Shown: in pieces, positions 36,265 through 48,268 of the stretch
Position numbering within the stretch: the first letter of the stretch is position 1
Layout of the letters: every line of letters starts with the position of its first letter
Source of the DNA: Physcomitrium patens
Lineage: Eukaryota > Streptophyta > Bryopsida > Funariales > Funariaceae
Assembly: GCF_000002425.4 (NCBI RefSeq)
Contig: NC_037275.1
Span: forward strand, 6,553,946-6,617,945
Direction of reading: 5' to 3'
DNA length: 64,000 nt
The notes under the pieces: generated by a model
The model's database searches: none
What the model was told of the DNA's origin: nothing
Seen by the model: the letters and a program-made list of their open reading frames with translations, nothing else
Position numbers and translations under genes: made by a program

Positions 36265-37440
36265 GTATCAATCTTCTTTGTTGTATTTATAAGATTTTTG
36301 GTTGGCTTCCATATGCATTCGTTAATATCATATCCATGTCAATGAATAAAATATTTCAATCTATTTTGGTGTTGCATTGAATCTAATACTTCTTTGACCT
36401 CATATTCTTGATTATTATGGATTTCTATAGAAAGAAGTGGTAATTGTCATATTTTTGATACATCTATTGTCTTGTATGGCTAAAATAAATATATAGAATA
36501 CAAGATGGATCTTCAAACTTTGATAGGTATAATTAATAAGTAATTAGATTGATCTTTTTATAAATAAAAAAATAATCTAAATCTATGATAATCCAACTTG
36601 TCATAAGAGTAAATAGTCTTGATATTATCACAAATAATCATACCTTGTTGTTAATGTAGAATTGAGGTTGTTCCTTCTGATAGACATTTGCATTGATTTT
36701 TTTTTGTTCTTGATCTTTTTTTAGTTGTGCATTCATTGTTACATATAACTTTGATAAATAATATATTAAATTTTTTGTTGGAAGATTATCAAATTTTGAA
36801 AAATCAAAAATATCAAGTTGTAGATGATAACCATAATTAAAAAAGAAATATATTTATTGAGTAGAAAAATATATCTTGTTATTATAAGCAAACTCTACTA
36901 ATGGCAAAAGAATTATTTAATCTTATTAATAATTGATAGTGTACTTCAAATATTATTCCAAAATTTAATTCATCTGCTTTGTTTATTTATTAGTTTGAAG
37001 ACAAAAAACCAAAGATAGTTTTATATCCACCTTTAGAACCTTCAAAATAATTCTTCAAAATCTTAATACAAATTGAGTCCCTCTATTCAATATAATATCC
37101 CTTGATAATTTATGATAGCAATAAATATTGTTATAAAAAAATTTAATTTTTTTTTCACATATAATAGATTTTATATATAATAAAAAATATGTGATCTTGG
37201 TGAATCAATCTACTATCACAAATATACAGTCATAAGAACTTAAAACCAAAAGATCCATCATAAAATCTATAGAAATAAAAGACCATAATTTTTTTGAAAT
37301 AAATAATGGCTAAAAAATCCATAAAATTAATGACAAGGAGTTTCAATCTTAAACAAATGATACATGATTGAACAAAGTCTTTGACTATTTTTGTGAGGGT
37401 AAATTTTTCTCTCACCTCAATTTACAAGATGGCTTCAATT
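36265..37440 (-). mobile_element. Chromovirus (Ty3/gypsy) pol remnant with chromodomain
   Basis: The minus strand from 37430 downward reads as a broken gypsy integrase. It has TKIVKDFVQSCIICLRLK (end of the zinc finger), DCIFVIVD then TKITYF, a LSRDIILNRGTQF segment and a degraded replacement of the usual HPQTDGQ region. It continues into the C-terminal part with NYGYHLQLDIFDF and LKKDQEQKKINANVY. At about 36408-36265 it ends in a chromodomain: EYEVKEVLDSMQHQNRLKYF, a stop, then HGYDINECIWKPTKNL. Such C-terminal chromodomains define the chromovirus branch and are thought to target integration through histone marks. Stops and frameshifts are frequent. RT and gag were not found upstream. Confidence 0.85.
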
Positions 37441-38079
37441 AAGATTTTTTTGTAATTAGTGGTGTAAATTAAAAGCAGCAATAAACAAGAACAAAAGAAG
37501 AAAAATACAAAACAAGTGAAATAAGTTCAATTAAGCAATTGTATACTACAAAACTAGTCACAGTTTATTCATTAGATTTTCACATAGAAAAAATAAAAGT
37601 AAAAAGTAAAAATTATATTTTTAAATAGATTTTTTAAATTTTTTTCCAAAAACATAAAAATCATATAATTCCAAGTTACTATGAGTAAGTTACGATAGAT
37701 TGAATATAGAATGTAAATAATAGAAAAGTTAAGTGAATAATTTTTACCTCAAGGGTAACTTGTTTAAGAAATCAGGAATTCAAGCTTCATTAAGGTTCAA
37801 AAGTAGTGTATATTGGTTGTCTAAAGAGGCCTTGAGGCCTTAGTCTTATCTTCCTACCTATACTCAAGGTGCTACAACCCATATGGAAATTAAGCACCTC
37901 TCTTCCTGTAAGGACTATACTAGCTGCTGGTCCTCCTATTTTCTACTAGTAAAACTACTTTTTTTGCATTTTTGACTTCACCATGGTATTCAAAAACACC
38001 CGATTAGTTTAGAAACCTTGTATAGTCTTCAAATCTTGCTTCATTTCTTCATAATGGCTCTGAAGGTGGTAAAACTCAA
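37441..38079. other. Unassigned sequence
   Basis: No supported gene. The patch 37740-37990 is less AT-rich and contains a perfect short palindrome-like GAGGCCTTGAGGCC motif. It resembles neither of the LTR families described here closely enough to assign. Confidence 0.5.
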
Positions 38080-39199
38080 TTTTACCAAGGTCTTAAAATT
38101 TTATCTAAAAATTCATAAAAAATCCTAAATAAATTCTAAATAAATTCTAAATAAATCCTTTAATATTTCTATAATACTAATATCCATATAAGGCTGTATT
38201 TTTCTATCTTGGTGATTTTTTATAGTAATAAAATTAGTTTAAATCCACTAAAAATCCTATTTTTTACATGCATGACTTAAAAGACATGAAGTTCTTTTTC
38301 ATGCTTCTTTTAACTATTAACTAATCTTTGATAGGATTTTTGTAAGTAATACATGTAGATATGATGCCAATATAGACATTGGTCTCAATTACTAATCATT
38401 AATACTCAATAATGAGTAAAAATATTAAATCAACTAAGATAATTGCCTCCAAGACTTATTAAGACTCTATTTTTGTAACTTTTCTTTTGATAAGATTTTT
38501 ATACTTATAAATACTTCTAAATTATAATAAATATGTAAATAATCAAAAAGACTCTCTAATCTTAGAATTTATCTCATTAAATGACTCAATACTATATTTT
38601 TAACCAATCCACCAATTAAGATCCATTGGTGGGACTTACAATCTTCTACATTTGAAGCGACTAAAAATCTCTAGATAATACATCTAAAATCTTATTGTAT
38701 CCAAAATATTTGGATGCTAATAAATTATGATGAGTTTGAAGAACTTGTACTTGTGCTTCAAACTCATCACAATTTATTTTTAAATACCTCCATATTTTAT
38801 CCTAGCTGCCATTTTAATAGCTAGAGGTTTGATTTTGACTTTCTATCACAAATGATCGACCTCTTAGCATCAATTCAATCAATCTTAGAGATTTTTTAGC
38901 TTGATCCTATCTTCAACTTAATCTTAGTATCAACTATATTAATTATTTATTTTTTCTACCTTATTTTTATCAATTTATGGCCTTTTTAAAGAAATAAAAG
39001 AATTTCTACAGTCTAGAAGATAAAATTATTAACCAACCTTTAATCTATGAGCTATTGAGATAAAAAAATGAATTAAAAAGCTTTTATAAAAGCCATTGTT
39101 TAAATGTCTTAAATTATTATTGAAGCAAGATGTTCAAATATTAATTAGAAATTTAATTTTGATTATATTTTTATCATATAGTCATATTATAATATGATA
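38080..39199 (-). mobile_element. Third family-B LTR copy, minus orientation, degraded
   Basis: Read on the minus strand from 39199 it begins TATCATATTATAATATGACT then ATATGATAAAAATATAATC. This parallels the family-B start at 42622 (TGTCGTGTTATAACATGACT). It also shares the GTTGAT..AGAGG-TCG, GTCAAAATCAAACCTCTA and GGCAGCTAGG positions of the LTR, and ends in TTTAGAATTTATTTAGGATT units. It is strongly diverged and its lower border is uncertain. Confidence 0.5.
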
Positions 39200-39486
39200 A
39201 TAGAATTGGTAATAATTTAAAATATATATATTGACATAAAGTACTTATGGTTCTTATGATTCATATATATATATAGTGATTAAAAATACCTTTTAGATAA
39301 TGACACCATTCTTGAAATAAATCTACAATTATAAGAAGCTTTTTGGTATAGTTCTTGTAATTATTCTCAATTGTTCAAAATTTCCTAGAATAAAAAGCTA
39401 TTGAATAGAGCTTGTCATCTACTCCCATTTGTGATAACACTATATTCATAATAAAGTTTGATGCATTTATTTTCTTAAAAATTACT

Positions 39487-39960
39487 TTAAATTTCTATAA
39501 TCACAGACTTCTTTTGTCAAAAGAAACACAACTCTCAATAAATAACAATCATAATCTTCCATCTATAATCAATCTTCTAATAACTTCTTATATAATTCAA
39601 TCATACAATACTCTAATTACATAATCAATAATTCATAAATCAATCTTTGATTTATTCCAAAGATTCACTTCTCAATATTAAAAAATTATCCATTACTCTT
39701 CAACAATAAAGAAACAAAGAGGTAGCACCATGCTTAGCCTGACTCATGACTATCACAGTCTGGGACTTATAATATCTTCTTCAACTTACTTATGCTTTAC
39801 TTCTAAAATTCCAGATTTTAATTGTCATTCCCTACTTAACCATTTTTCACATCTAATTCAATCACATGTCCTTTTAAATTCACTATCCTAAGAATGATTA
39901 ATCTACTTTATCAATATCTTACAAAAATAAATTTCTATCCCTTTTACATAGCCCCACTCC
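39487..39960 (-). repeat. Polypurine tract and truncated 3' LTR of the Tat-like element
   Basis: On the minus strand AGGAGTGGGGCTA (39961-39949) is a plausible polypurine tract directly before TGTAAAAGGGATAG, the LTR start at 39948. Similarity to the 5' LTR runs to about 39487 (roughly 460 bp) and then stops, so the last roughly 295 bp of this LTR are missing. The target duplication is lost. Confidence 0.75.
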
Positions 39961-40034
39961 TAAGTGTGCAGCGTCCTCGCAAACATAGAATTGATATATA
40001 TCTAAAAAAAACTAAATAAAACTCTACCAAATTA

Positions 40035-41090
40035 CTATCCCTTTGTCTCACTCAATTGATCAACTACCACATTATCTATTGTTGATTCCACCAATTCTGG
40101 TTCCAAATGTAAACTTTCATCCTCCTCTAATCTTTTCATTGGCTTCTTTTTCAAGTGGGCTGAAAGGTCTTCATTATACTTGTCCAATTCATAGACTTGA
40201 GCCTTCAATTTCAAGATCTGGACATCCCTCAATTCCAATTGGTGTTGATGCTCAATCATCCATTCTAGAACTTCGAAAATTGACATCATCAATACTTAGG
40301 ATTGACTGATATTGACTAAATCATCTACCAATTTTTTCACCTCAACGTTCAATGTTTCAATATCAGCCCTAAACTGCTTTGTTTTACATTCGTATTAGTC
40401 ACTCAATACCACTTTTTTTTTGGGCCAAGAACTCTGCATTTTCTCGTTCTACTTACAATTGATACCTGACTTTCTTCTATTTCAAATCCCATATTTGGCG
40501 ATTGTAGATCAAGTCATCCCATTGACCTTCCACGATTTTGAAGATGTATTATTTTTTTTTGTCCAAGCTTTTTGTTTTTGTGAAAACCTTTATTTCAATG
40601 TCAACTTGGATTCTGCATTCACCTAGATGATCCATTCTTTTTCTTTAATTCTTTGATTCTGCTCTGATATCACTTTTTTGCTTACTTTCAATTCCTGTTT
40701 GATACTGCCCTCTACACCCAATGCTCATATCATGCAATGTATTTACAAAATATACTTCAATAAAGCATTCTTATAATGTATGTCTTTCAATAGTCGACCA
40801 TGTCGAAATGCGAATTAATAGAAATTTAACAAAATCAAGACTTCATTTTCTTCTTCTACTGCCAAATAAATCAGAGCCGGTTCTAGTGCAACTTCTGGAA
40901 CTACCTCTTGTGCTAAGGTACGACTAAATTTTCCAATTTCGTGTACTACATCCTCTGAATTGGCAGTCTGTGCTAATAAATTCCATTTACCTTGTTGAGG
41001 CACTGACAAGGATACATTTCTCTCTGCTATTGGCATTGCTTGACTCAATGTAAATGTACTTGGCTCTGGAAAGAAGAATGGAAATTGCAA
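40035..41090 (-). pseudogene. Second, coiled-coil part of the extra 3' ORF
   Basis: Reading the minus strand from 41060 to 40035 with a dozen stops gives one continuous protein-like sequence in a nearly constant frame. It has a Glu-rich segment with SRTLAQEVVPEVALEPA, then KQELKVSKKVISEQNQRIKE, FRADIETLNVEVKKLVDDL and, in the last open part (40292-40035), HQLELRDVQILKLKAQVYEL. The heptad-like spacing of Leu/Ile and the charged residues between predict a long coiled coil. It ends about 90 bp before the polypurine tract. Similar coiled-coil tails occur in long plant gypsy elements. I infer that it was one protein with the 42715-43185 part before the LTR insertion. Confidence 0.6.
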
Positions 41091-41099
41091 TAATAAAAT

Positions 41100-42622
41100 C
41101 CTAATTCTAATAGAATACTAAAAATACTCTAATTAGACCATAATAATGCTAAGCAAGCTTAATCAAATTCAAAAAACTTCAAAGAAATTTCAAATAAACA
41201 ATAAGAATTCTTAAAGAAATATTAGAAGGATCACAAATATCACTTAAATATATCTCAATTCAATCTTAATTTAATTCTAGTTAAAATCTTATTGAACTTT
41301 ATTCAAACTTTAGGCCAAAACTAATTGAATCTTAAATCCTAATAAAATCCTAAACCCTAAATCAAACCTTAAACCAAATCCCAACCAAACTCTAAATCAA
41401 AATCTAAATCCTAAATCAAATCCTAACCAAATCCTAATCCAAATCCTAAATCAAACCCTAACCAAATCCTAATCCAAATCCTAAATCCTAAATCAAATCC
41501 TAACAAAATTCTAAACCCTAAATCAAACCCTAACAAAATCCTAAACCCTAAATCAAACCATAACCAAATCCTAAACCAAATCCTAGTAATTCCTATAATA
41601 GATTTAAACCTCAATAACTAATGAATAAATCGTTGATCTTAACTCAAATTTTTTATACTTCTAAAAAAATAAGTTAAAAATAAGCACAAAAAAATTGAAA
41701 AGGATCGGAGTTACCAAATTGACGATAACCTCAAAAATGTGCTCGAGTATTGATCGGCCTCCTTCTCCAATCTTGATGCCAATCTTCCAAAGCCAATATC
41801 TCTCTTTTGCACCGTTCGATTGATCTCAAAATTCTCGTACACATAGAAAATCAAGTCTAATATCCTCTCACGTAAGTGTCACTCCAATCCAACTAGTAGA
41901 TTGCAAGAAATCTTAAAAATCCCCACTAGACCTAAAATTCTATTTTCTAAGACCTTGACCCACTTAAACCTCAATATTCCTCAATTCAACCGTTAGATCA
42001 AGCTCAAATTTACAACACATATTAAAAAAAACTATAAACATAAACCCACAAAATTTCACCCATAGATCTATTACAAAACTCTTGAAATCATCCAAAACAT
42101 AAACCCTATTTTATTTCATAAAATCCAAGTCATGTAAAACAAACCTTGACTTTGCAAAGCTCTAACAAAGTCATAACAGCTTCAAATCACCTAAAATCAA
42201 TGCCTATAAAAACCTTATTCAATCTTCTATCAAATCCTACTCTCCAATCTGCCAAAGAGTCGTGGAGTGGTCGTCGAGATTCGGTTTTGTGCCTTAGAGT
42301 CTGATTTCGACCTTGGTTCATAACCGGCCCTCTCTGGGTATCAACTTCTAGTTTTTTTAAGTAATTTTTATTAGAATTTACTCTTAACTTTCTCCTAAAG
42401 ATTTTTATATCATTTATTTTTCCAATCTACCTTATTTTGCCTTATTTTTGGCCTTACAAAGTAAGTAGAAGCTATTTTTTCTAAAAAGACATCATTACTA
42501 CTAAAAGTTTTACTACCTTCCTATCTTTTATCCATATTTTCTACCTTTCCTTTTAAATTGGCTCTTCTATAATGAGATCCATATTATCATCTTTCACCAT
42601 ATAGTCATGTTATAACACGACA
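41100..42622 (-). mobile_element. Family-B LTR inserted in the 3' ORF of the Tat-like element
   Basis: The minus strand starts TGTCGTGTTATAACATGACT at 42622 and runs to about 41100. It shares with the 31635 copy the motifs TTATAGAAGAGCC, GTCGAAATCAGACTCTAAGG and ACAAAACCG, the TTAGGATTT array and TCTATTAGAATTAGGATTTT. It is less decayed than the plus copy. It has no internal genes, so it looks like a solo LTR. The lower end is fuzzy and I could not confirm a target duplication (upper flank CCGT). Confidence 0.7.
41330..41600 (-). repeat. Telomere-like degenerate repeat inside the family-B LTR
   Basis: Plus-strand words AAACCCTAAATCAAACC, AAATCCTAACCAAATCC and AAATCCTAAATCAAACC succeed each other with a unit of about 12-14 bp. 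CCCTAAA, the plant telomere heptamer, appears several times but never in uninterrupted tandem. The minus-strand frame with WFDLGFRI repeats is only a translation of this array. Confidence 0.85.
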
Positions 42623-42714
42623 CCGTCAAGTGTCCCTATTGTTGCAAACATTAATCATCTTGACATATACGTGTTATGTCAATACAACCCAAAATGCCTC
42701 AGCACAAAGCACAT

Positions 42715-43185
42715 CTATTCTATGAATTCTAGTGTAATTACCTTAATTGTCCGCCAACCTTGGTTCTTCTCAAACAATGACATTCCACCTTTGAAAAATG
42801 ATCCTAGGTTGAAATCGCTTGAGTCCATTGCCTCCATCGTAAGCTCTTTAATTGGAAGATACAATACCTTTTTTAGGATCTTCTCATCAGTACTAATAAT
42901 GTATCCTTGCACTATGCTTGATCCATCCTCTGGGTCATAGTTTACGATGTATTCTTCTACTAATGCCACATTAATTGATGGCAAGCTATCTGACCTTTAC
43001 AAAAATTGAAATATTTATGCATTTCAAATATCTTGTATTCTTCTTGACGTCTAATAGATCTCCAATTTCATAGGCTTTATATTGGTAATGATTACTACAA
43101 ATATTGGTTCCAAATTATATTTAGCTTTTACATTTTGGCCACTTTTTACTTTATCTGTAGCTATTTTTGTACTCTCAATCACCAT
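42715..43185 (-). pseudogene. First part of the extra 3' ORF of the Tat-like element
   Basis: Minus frames from an ATG at 43185 (MVIESTKIATDKVKSGQNVK) shift once or twice and continue as LPSINVALVEEYIVNYDPED, then IISTDEKILKKVLYLP and FFKGGMSLFEKNQGW. The pattern 'I(I/V)S.(E/D).I..VL.LP' is the hallmark of the non-pol ORFs carried by Athila/Tat elements. Its function in the family is unknown; envelope-like or nucleic-acid-related roles have been proposed. A family-B LTR follows directly at 42622 and separates this part from the coiled-coil part. Confidence 0.6.
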
Positions 43186-43535
43186 GATGCACACTCTTCC
43201 AAGCTCTAATTGTCAATGATACTCTCAATACTCCTAAAAAAAAAGAAATTATAATACAAAAAAATAACAATAAAATGTGACACTACAGAATCATCTTAAA
43301 TGGGTGCCCTACTCCTATTCTTTTACCTAGTAGTAATAACAACAACATATTATCCATATTATCTGTTTCTTCTACCGTCCCATACGACCTACGACTAATT
43401 ACATCTGTAACTATCTTTTTAGCTGCCTCTACACTCTAGTGCACCTATACCAATAAGTATAGCATCAAGAAAAAAATTGAAACCTATCATGAATTTTAAA
43501 TATAATGCATCTATAATTGGTGCCCATTAATACGT

Positions 43536-45197
43536 TGTCGTGTTGTAACACGATTATACTGTGAAAATATAAAAAAAAGAGGACTTTTATTAATGTTCAG
43601 TTACCTCGAATATTGGGAACAACGACCAATTCTAGTGCAAATACTGAGAGGCTAGGTTCAGTCACCCCGTTACAGTCAGCCGGGGCATACTGAAATGCTC
43701 CGTTCGATTCCAATAATGGGAGTCAGCAAGAAGGAAAAGGACCAATTCACACGACGGGTGAGTTTGGTTCGAAGAGCCAATTGGATCCAATTTCAAGAAT
43801 CCAATCCGGGTCCTCTTACCCAATATGAGACCTGAAATGGTCGGGCAACCCAATGTAGTCCAATTACGGGAACATCCGGGTCTTACTACTGGACTCATAT
43901 CCAATATGAGACCTGAATTGGTCGGGCGACTGAATGTGGTCCCGATTATGGGGTTTCGATTCTATTTTAGGCTGTCCTGTTCTCTGTGCCATTTCAGGGA
44001 ACGTTGTTTTTGGTAAAAGGATCTCTTAAAGGTAAAAACGAAGGAGAAAGCTCTGACGGCGAGAGCCAATTCCGGATCCAAGACGGAAGGAATCAATTCC
44101 GGATCCAAGATAGAAGGAGCCAATTTCGGATCCAAGACGGAAGATTGAAGAAATTCAGAGGCTAGGGTTTGAAAGAGGAGAGAATTAGGATTAAAGGGGA
44201 GGAAGGTTAAGAAATGAGGGGTTTTTTTTTAGATCGGGTTTTTGGGTCGAAGAGCTAGCTTCAAGCTCTTTTCAAGGTCACTAGGTTGATTTCATTAGGG
44301 GATTTTTGGATCAAAGAGCTAGCTTCAAGCTCTTTTCAAGGTCACTAGTTTGGTTTCATTAGGTTTTGTGAGAAGAGAGCAATCACTACTCAAAGTCAGT
44401 GTTTATTTTGGTGTTTCGGATTTTATATAAAACATTGGTGGTTTGCATTCTCAATCGGTTTGTGCAAGTCGTGTAGCATCTATAGATCAAAATTTGGTAT
44501 TGTCTGGATAATTGAGTGTGCTAAGTGTATACAAAAATTTGTGTTAATCTAATGATGCAATCAAGAGATATCTGGGTTTTAGTACAAAGGGTTGTCGGAA
44601 GTTGGTAGTCTAGGGTTGGATAGGGTTTATGTGATATCTGAAGATCTACTAGTTGGATCGACGTAATTTTTGGCTTGGTAATAGAAGATTTGGAGATCAA
44701 GCGGCTATTCAATTTTGAGCTGGAGTTAACGGTTGACAAAAGAGAAATCACTTCTGGAGTTTCTACATCAAATTTCAAGATTGCGGCCAAGTATCATCAG
44801 TGCGGTTTTTGGGCGTTTTCTTGCAATCTGTAAGTTGGGTTGGGCTGAAATTTTTTGAGCATATAGAAGGCTTATACTGGTATTTAGGTGAAAAATTTCA
44901 CACTAAGTGGACAGTTGGATCAAAAGTTACAGCTTGTCAAAGCTCACTGGCTAGGATTAGGGCTTGTTAAGAAAAACAAAAACAACTTAATTATAAAAGA
45001 AATAAAGCAATTGGAATATTGTATGGTTAAAATGACTATGAGGAGTATTTTTAAATACTTAGAAATTGATATTTCAATTATATTCTTCATACATAAATAA
45101 AATCTATTAGGGTTTCTTTGTTATTTACAAAAACAACTATACCTTCCACAGTCAGATACCCAGTGTATTCCCGAACAAGTCAACACGTAATATGACA
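43536..45197 (+). mobile_element. Family-A solo LTR with ACGT target duplication
   Basis: It begins TGTCGTGTTGTAACACGATT and ends CACGTAATATGACA, and is flanked on both sides by ACGT (43532-43535 and 45198-45201). It is homologous along its length to the LTRs at 48948 and 56187 but measures 1662 bp instead of about 1250. The extra length comes partly from internal duplications: three CGGATCCAAGA(C/T) units at 44090-44145, and a block of about 65 bp with GAGCTAGCTTCAAGCTCTTT at about 44236 and 44301. No internal genes are present, so the element recombined LTR to LTR. Confidence 0.9.
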
Positions 45198-45599
45198 ACG
45201 TGTACTGAATTGATGGCCCATAAAATCTTCTAATTGGACTGATCCATTGAAAAATCCTTCAACCACTCGATATGGACTATGCTATTGGACTTGAAATTTT
45301 CTTAGAAAAGTATTAAAATGACTATCATAAAGTAAGACCAAATCATTGAATATAAAACTCTTAGGTCAGAGTTTATTATCGTAATAAATCTTCCATTGTT
45401 TCTGGATAGCTTCCATTGTTAAAAGAGTAATAGCCCAAATTTCATCCAATTCTTCCAATTTTGCCAATCAATAGTGCATAGACTCTTTATCACTTAGTCA
45501 TTCATCTACTATGATCTATAAACTCTAGACTTCAAGTTTGATAGATAAGAGTGTTTCTTGCTAGTAAACCAATTTGAATGGGATGGAATTGGTTGTCAT

Positions 45600-48268
45600 T
45601 TCATACGCTATATGATATGTCCATAAGGCTACAAATAATTTGGTATCTCAATCCGTGCTTGCCCCCAAAATAGTCTTAGTTAATATCTTGCATAAAATAC
45701 CATTAGTCTTTTTTGTTTGTCCATTGGCTCTAAGATGATATAGAGTTGTTTTCTTATGCTTGATCTTGTACATATCCATCAAAGATACAATTGTAGAATT
45801 AATGAAATAGATTCCTTGATCACTAAGCAATTCTTTAGGATACCTAAACCAAGTAATAATATTCTCATATAAAAAAGTAGTGACAATTTTTGTATTATTA
45901 TGTCCTGTTGCAACAGCCTCTGCCCATTTGGTTACATAGTCCATGGCAACTAAAATATATTGCTTCTATCCATATCACAACATTGGTGTAATTGGTCCAA
46001 CAAAATCAATTCCCCATTTTTTAAATGATGCTTGGGCCAAAATTGGTACTAACAACATGGCAAAAGTGCCAATTGGTTGACCAATTCTTTGACATGGATT
46101 ATAGTGGAGAACATATTGGTGTACATGTGGAAACATTGTTGGCTACCAATATCTGGCCATTAAAGCTTTCTGAGCAGTAATATCATAAAAAAAATACCCA
46201 CTACAATTATCTAAGTGGCAACCATCCAATATCGACTGTACTTCACTTTGAAAGATACAACATCATAAAATTCCATCCTTTTCTTGCTTACACAAAGCAT
46301 CACCAATCATTATATATGGTGCACTTTTCAAAATTAAGTATTTCTTAAGCTTCTCGCTAAATACAAGTGGAAATATTTGGAATGTCAAAAATTGAATTAT
46401 TTTACTATACTCCAATGAAATCACATCCACAATAAATAAATCAGCATTGAGAAGTACATCAAAAACAAGTTCATTGCCCAAGATATTGGACAATCAGGAT
46501 AAATAGTCAGTATTTGCATAGTTCTTTCCAAGTCTTATGATAATAGTAAAATTAAATTTCTGTAGTAGTAATATTCATTTGGTAATATGTCCATTCAACT
46601 AAAAGCTTATTAATCATATATTTTAGAGCATCATGATCCATATAAAACATAAATGGATAATCCAACAAATAATGCCAAAATTTTTGAATCGAATATATCA
46701 TCCTTAAAGCTATTTGTTCAGTAGTAGTGTAATTTTGTTTGGCAACTATCAATTATCGACTAACATAATATATTAGATGATCCATTCGCTTTTCATCCTT
46801 TTGACTTAACACAGATCCAATAGTTACATTGGATGCATCAACATATACATGAAATAGCTTTGTCCAACAAGAGGCCACTAATATTGGAGCAGATACCAAT
46901 TTTTGCTTCAATTCTTCAAATGCCACTATATACTCCTTGGTCCAAACTAGACTCGTCCCATCCGACAGAGGTTTCTTTAAAAGATTAGTGACAAGTTCAT
47001 AGATGACTGCAAACGAATGAATAAATTATCAATAATAACTGATATGGCCGAAAAAATTGTGAACACTCGATACTATCTCTAATCTTGGCAAGTTCATTAT
47101 GTGCTGAATTTTATCTAGATTAGTAGCAATACCACGTCTAGAGACTATGTGTCCTAAGATTTTTTCAAACGGAATACCAAATTGGCATTTATCAAAGTTC
47201 AACAATATCTTGTATATAGCACATTGATCCAAACATTTGTCTAGGCATTTCAAATGATCCTATTTTGTTCTGAAAGTACAAAAGCCATCTAAAATATCTC
47301 CATAAACATTCATAAGTAATCCTTAAATACTTGAGTCATCATCTGCTAAAACATGGCTGGAGTATTATATAATCCAAATACCATAATGTAATAAACAAAT
47401 GTTCTTTAGTCTATAGTGAAAGTAATCTTTAGCTGTTCTTCTTTTATAATTTTAACTTGATTATAACCAAAAAATCCATCTAAAAAAAAATAACATTCAT
47501 GCCATGCTACGGCATCTAATATACTATCCTTAAAAGGTAATGGAAAGTAATCTTTCTTGGTAGCTGCATTTAATTTCCAAAAGTCATAGCAGATTTTGAT
47601 TTTTCCATTCTTCTTCGGCACCATCATGATTGGAGAAATCCACTCACTGATCGGTACTAGATAAATAAAACCAATCTCAATGAGCTTGTCTAATTCTTCC
47701 TTCATCATTAGAAAATATTTTGGATTAAGTCGATGTTGTCTCAGATGGACAAATTTAGCATTCTCCTCCAAAATGATCCAATGCTTATAGACTTCTATGG
47801 AGATACCTTTCAAATCACCATAAGTCCAAGCAAAAGTAGATTTGTAGTGAATGGAAAATTCTTTCCAACATATCAACTCTTGATCTTGAATACCTTTATA
47901 AATTTTAATTGTCTCAAGCATTTCATTTGTTGTCAAGTTAATAATTTGATATAAAGGTTCACATACCTTTTTCTATTTCAATTCCCTCGCTGCTTCTGAT
48001 CCATTCGTCAAGTCCGACATAGTAGAAGTACTCAATTTTGATTCTAGTGCACTGACCCGTTGCATATTATGTTTGGTCATCCAATCTGTAATAACATGAT
48101 CAAAATTTTTCATATACGGTGAGTATATCAAATATTCTCCCGGTCCTCTACATTGATACACCACCCCATGGTGCTAAGCTCTTTTGAAGGATCTTCATCA
48201 AAATTGAGCTCATCGTCAGATGTCAATTTAAATGCTAACATTTGAGATTTTCTATGATAGTGTACTAC
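45600..48268 (-). pseudogene. pol: RT, RNase H and integrase of the Tat-like element, broken
   Basis: From 48268 downward there is a linker (TMGWCINVE), then RT in the longest frame (47936-47406), with LDKLIEIGFIYLVP, VPKKNGKIKICYDFWKLNAA and FFLDGFFGYNQVKI. In the next segment the catalytic YxDD is replaced by FMEIF-like sequence with stops. The thumb LGHIVSRRGIATNLDKIQ follows (47253-47029). RNase H appears as NYTTTEQIAL and YMDHDALKYM (46752-46552). The integrase core DYVTKWAEAVA and LLSDQG lies at 45944-45648. There the third catalytic acidic residue, in the NGQ(x)E motif, is Lys. The enzyme set is dead. The 3' end of integrase merges into the solo-LTR insertion at 45197. Confidence 0.85.

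Noticed and set aside
41423-41614. Frame with repeated WFDLGFRI peptides
   Set aside because: Translation of the telomere-like minisatellite within the family-B LTR.
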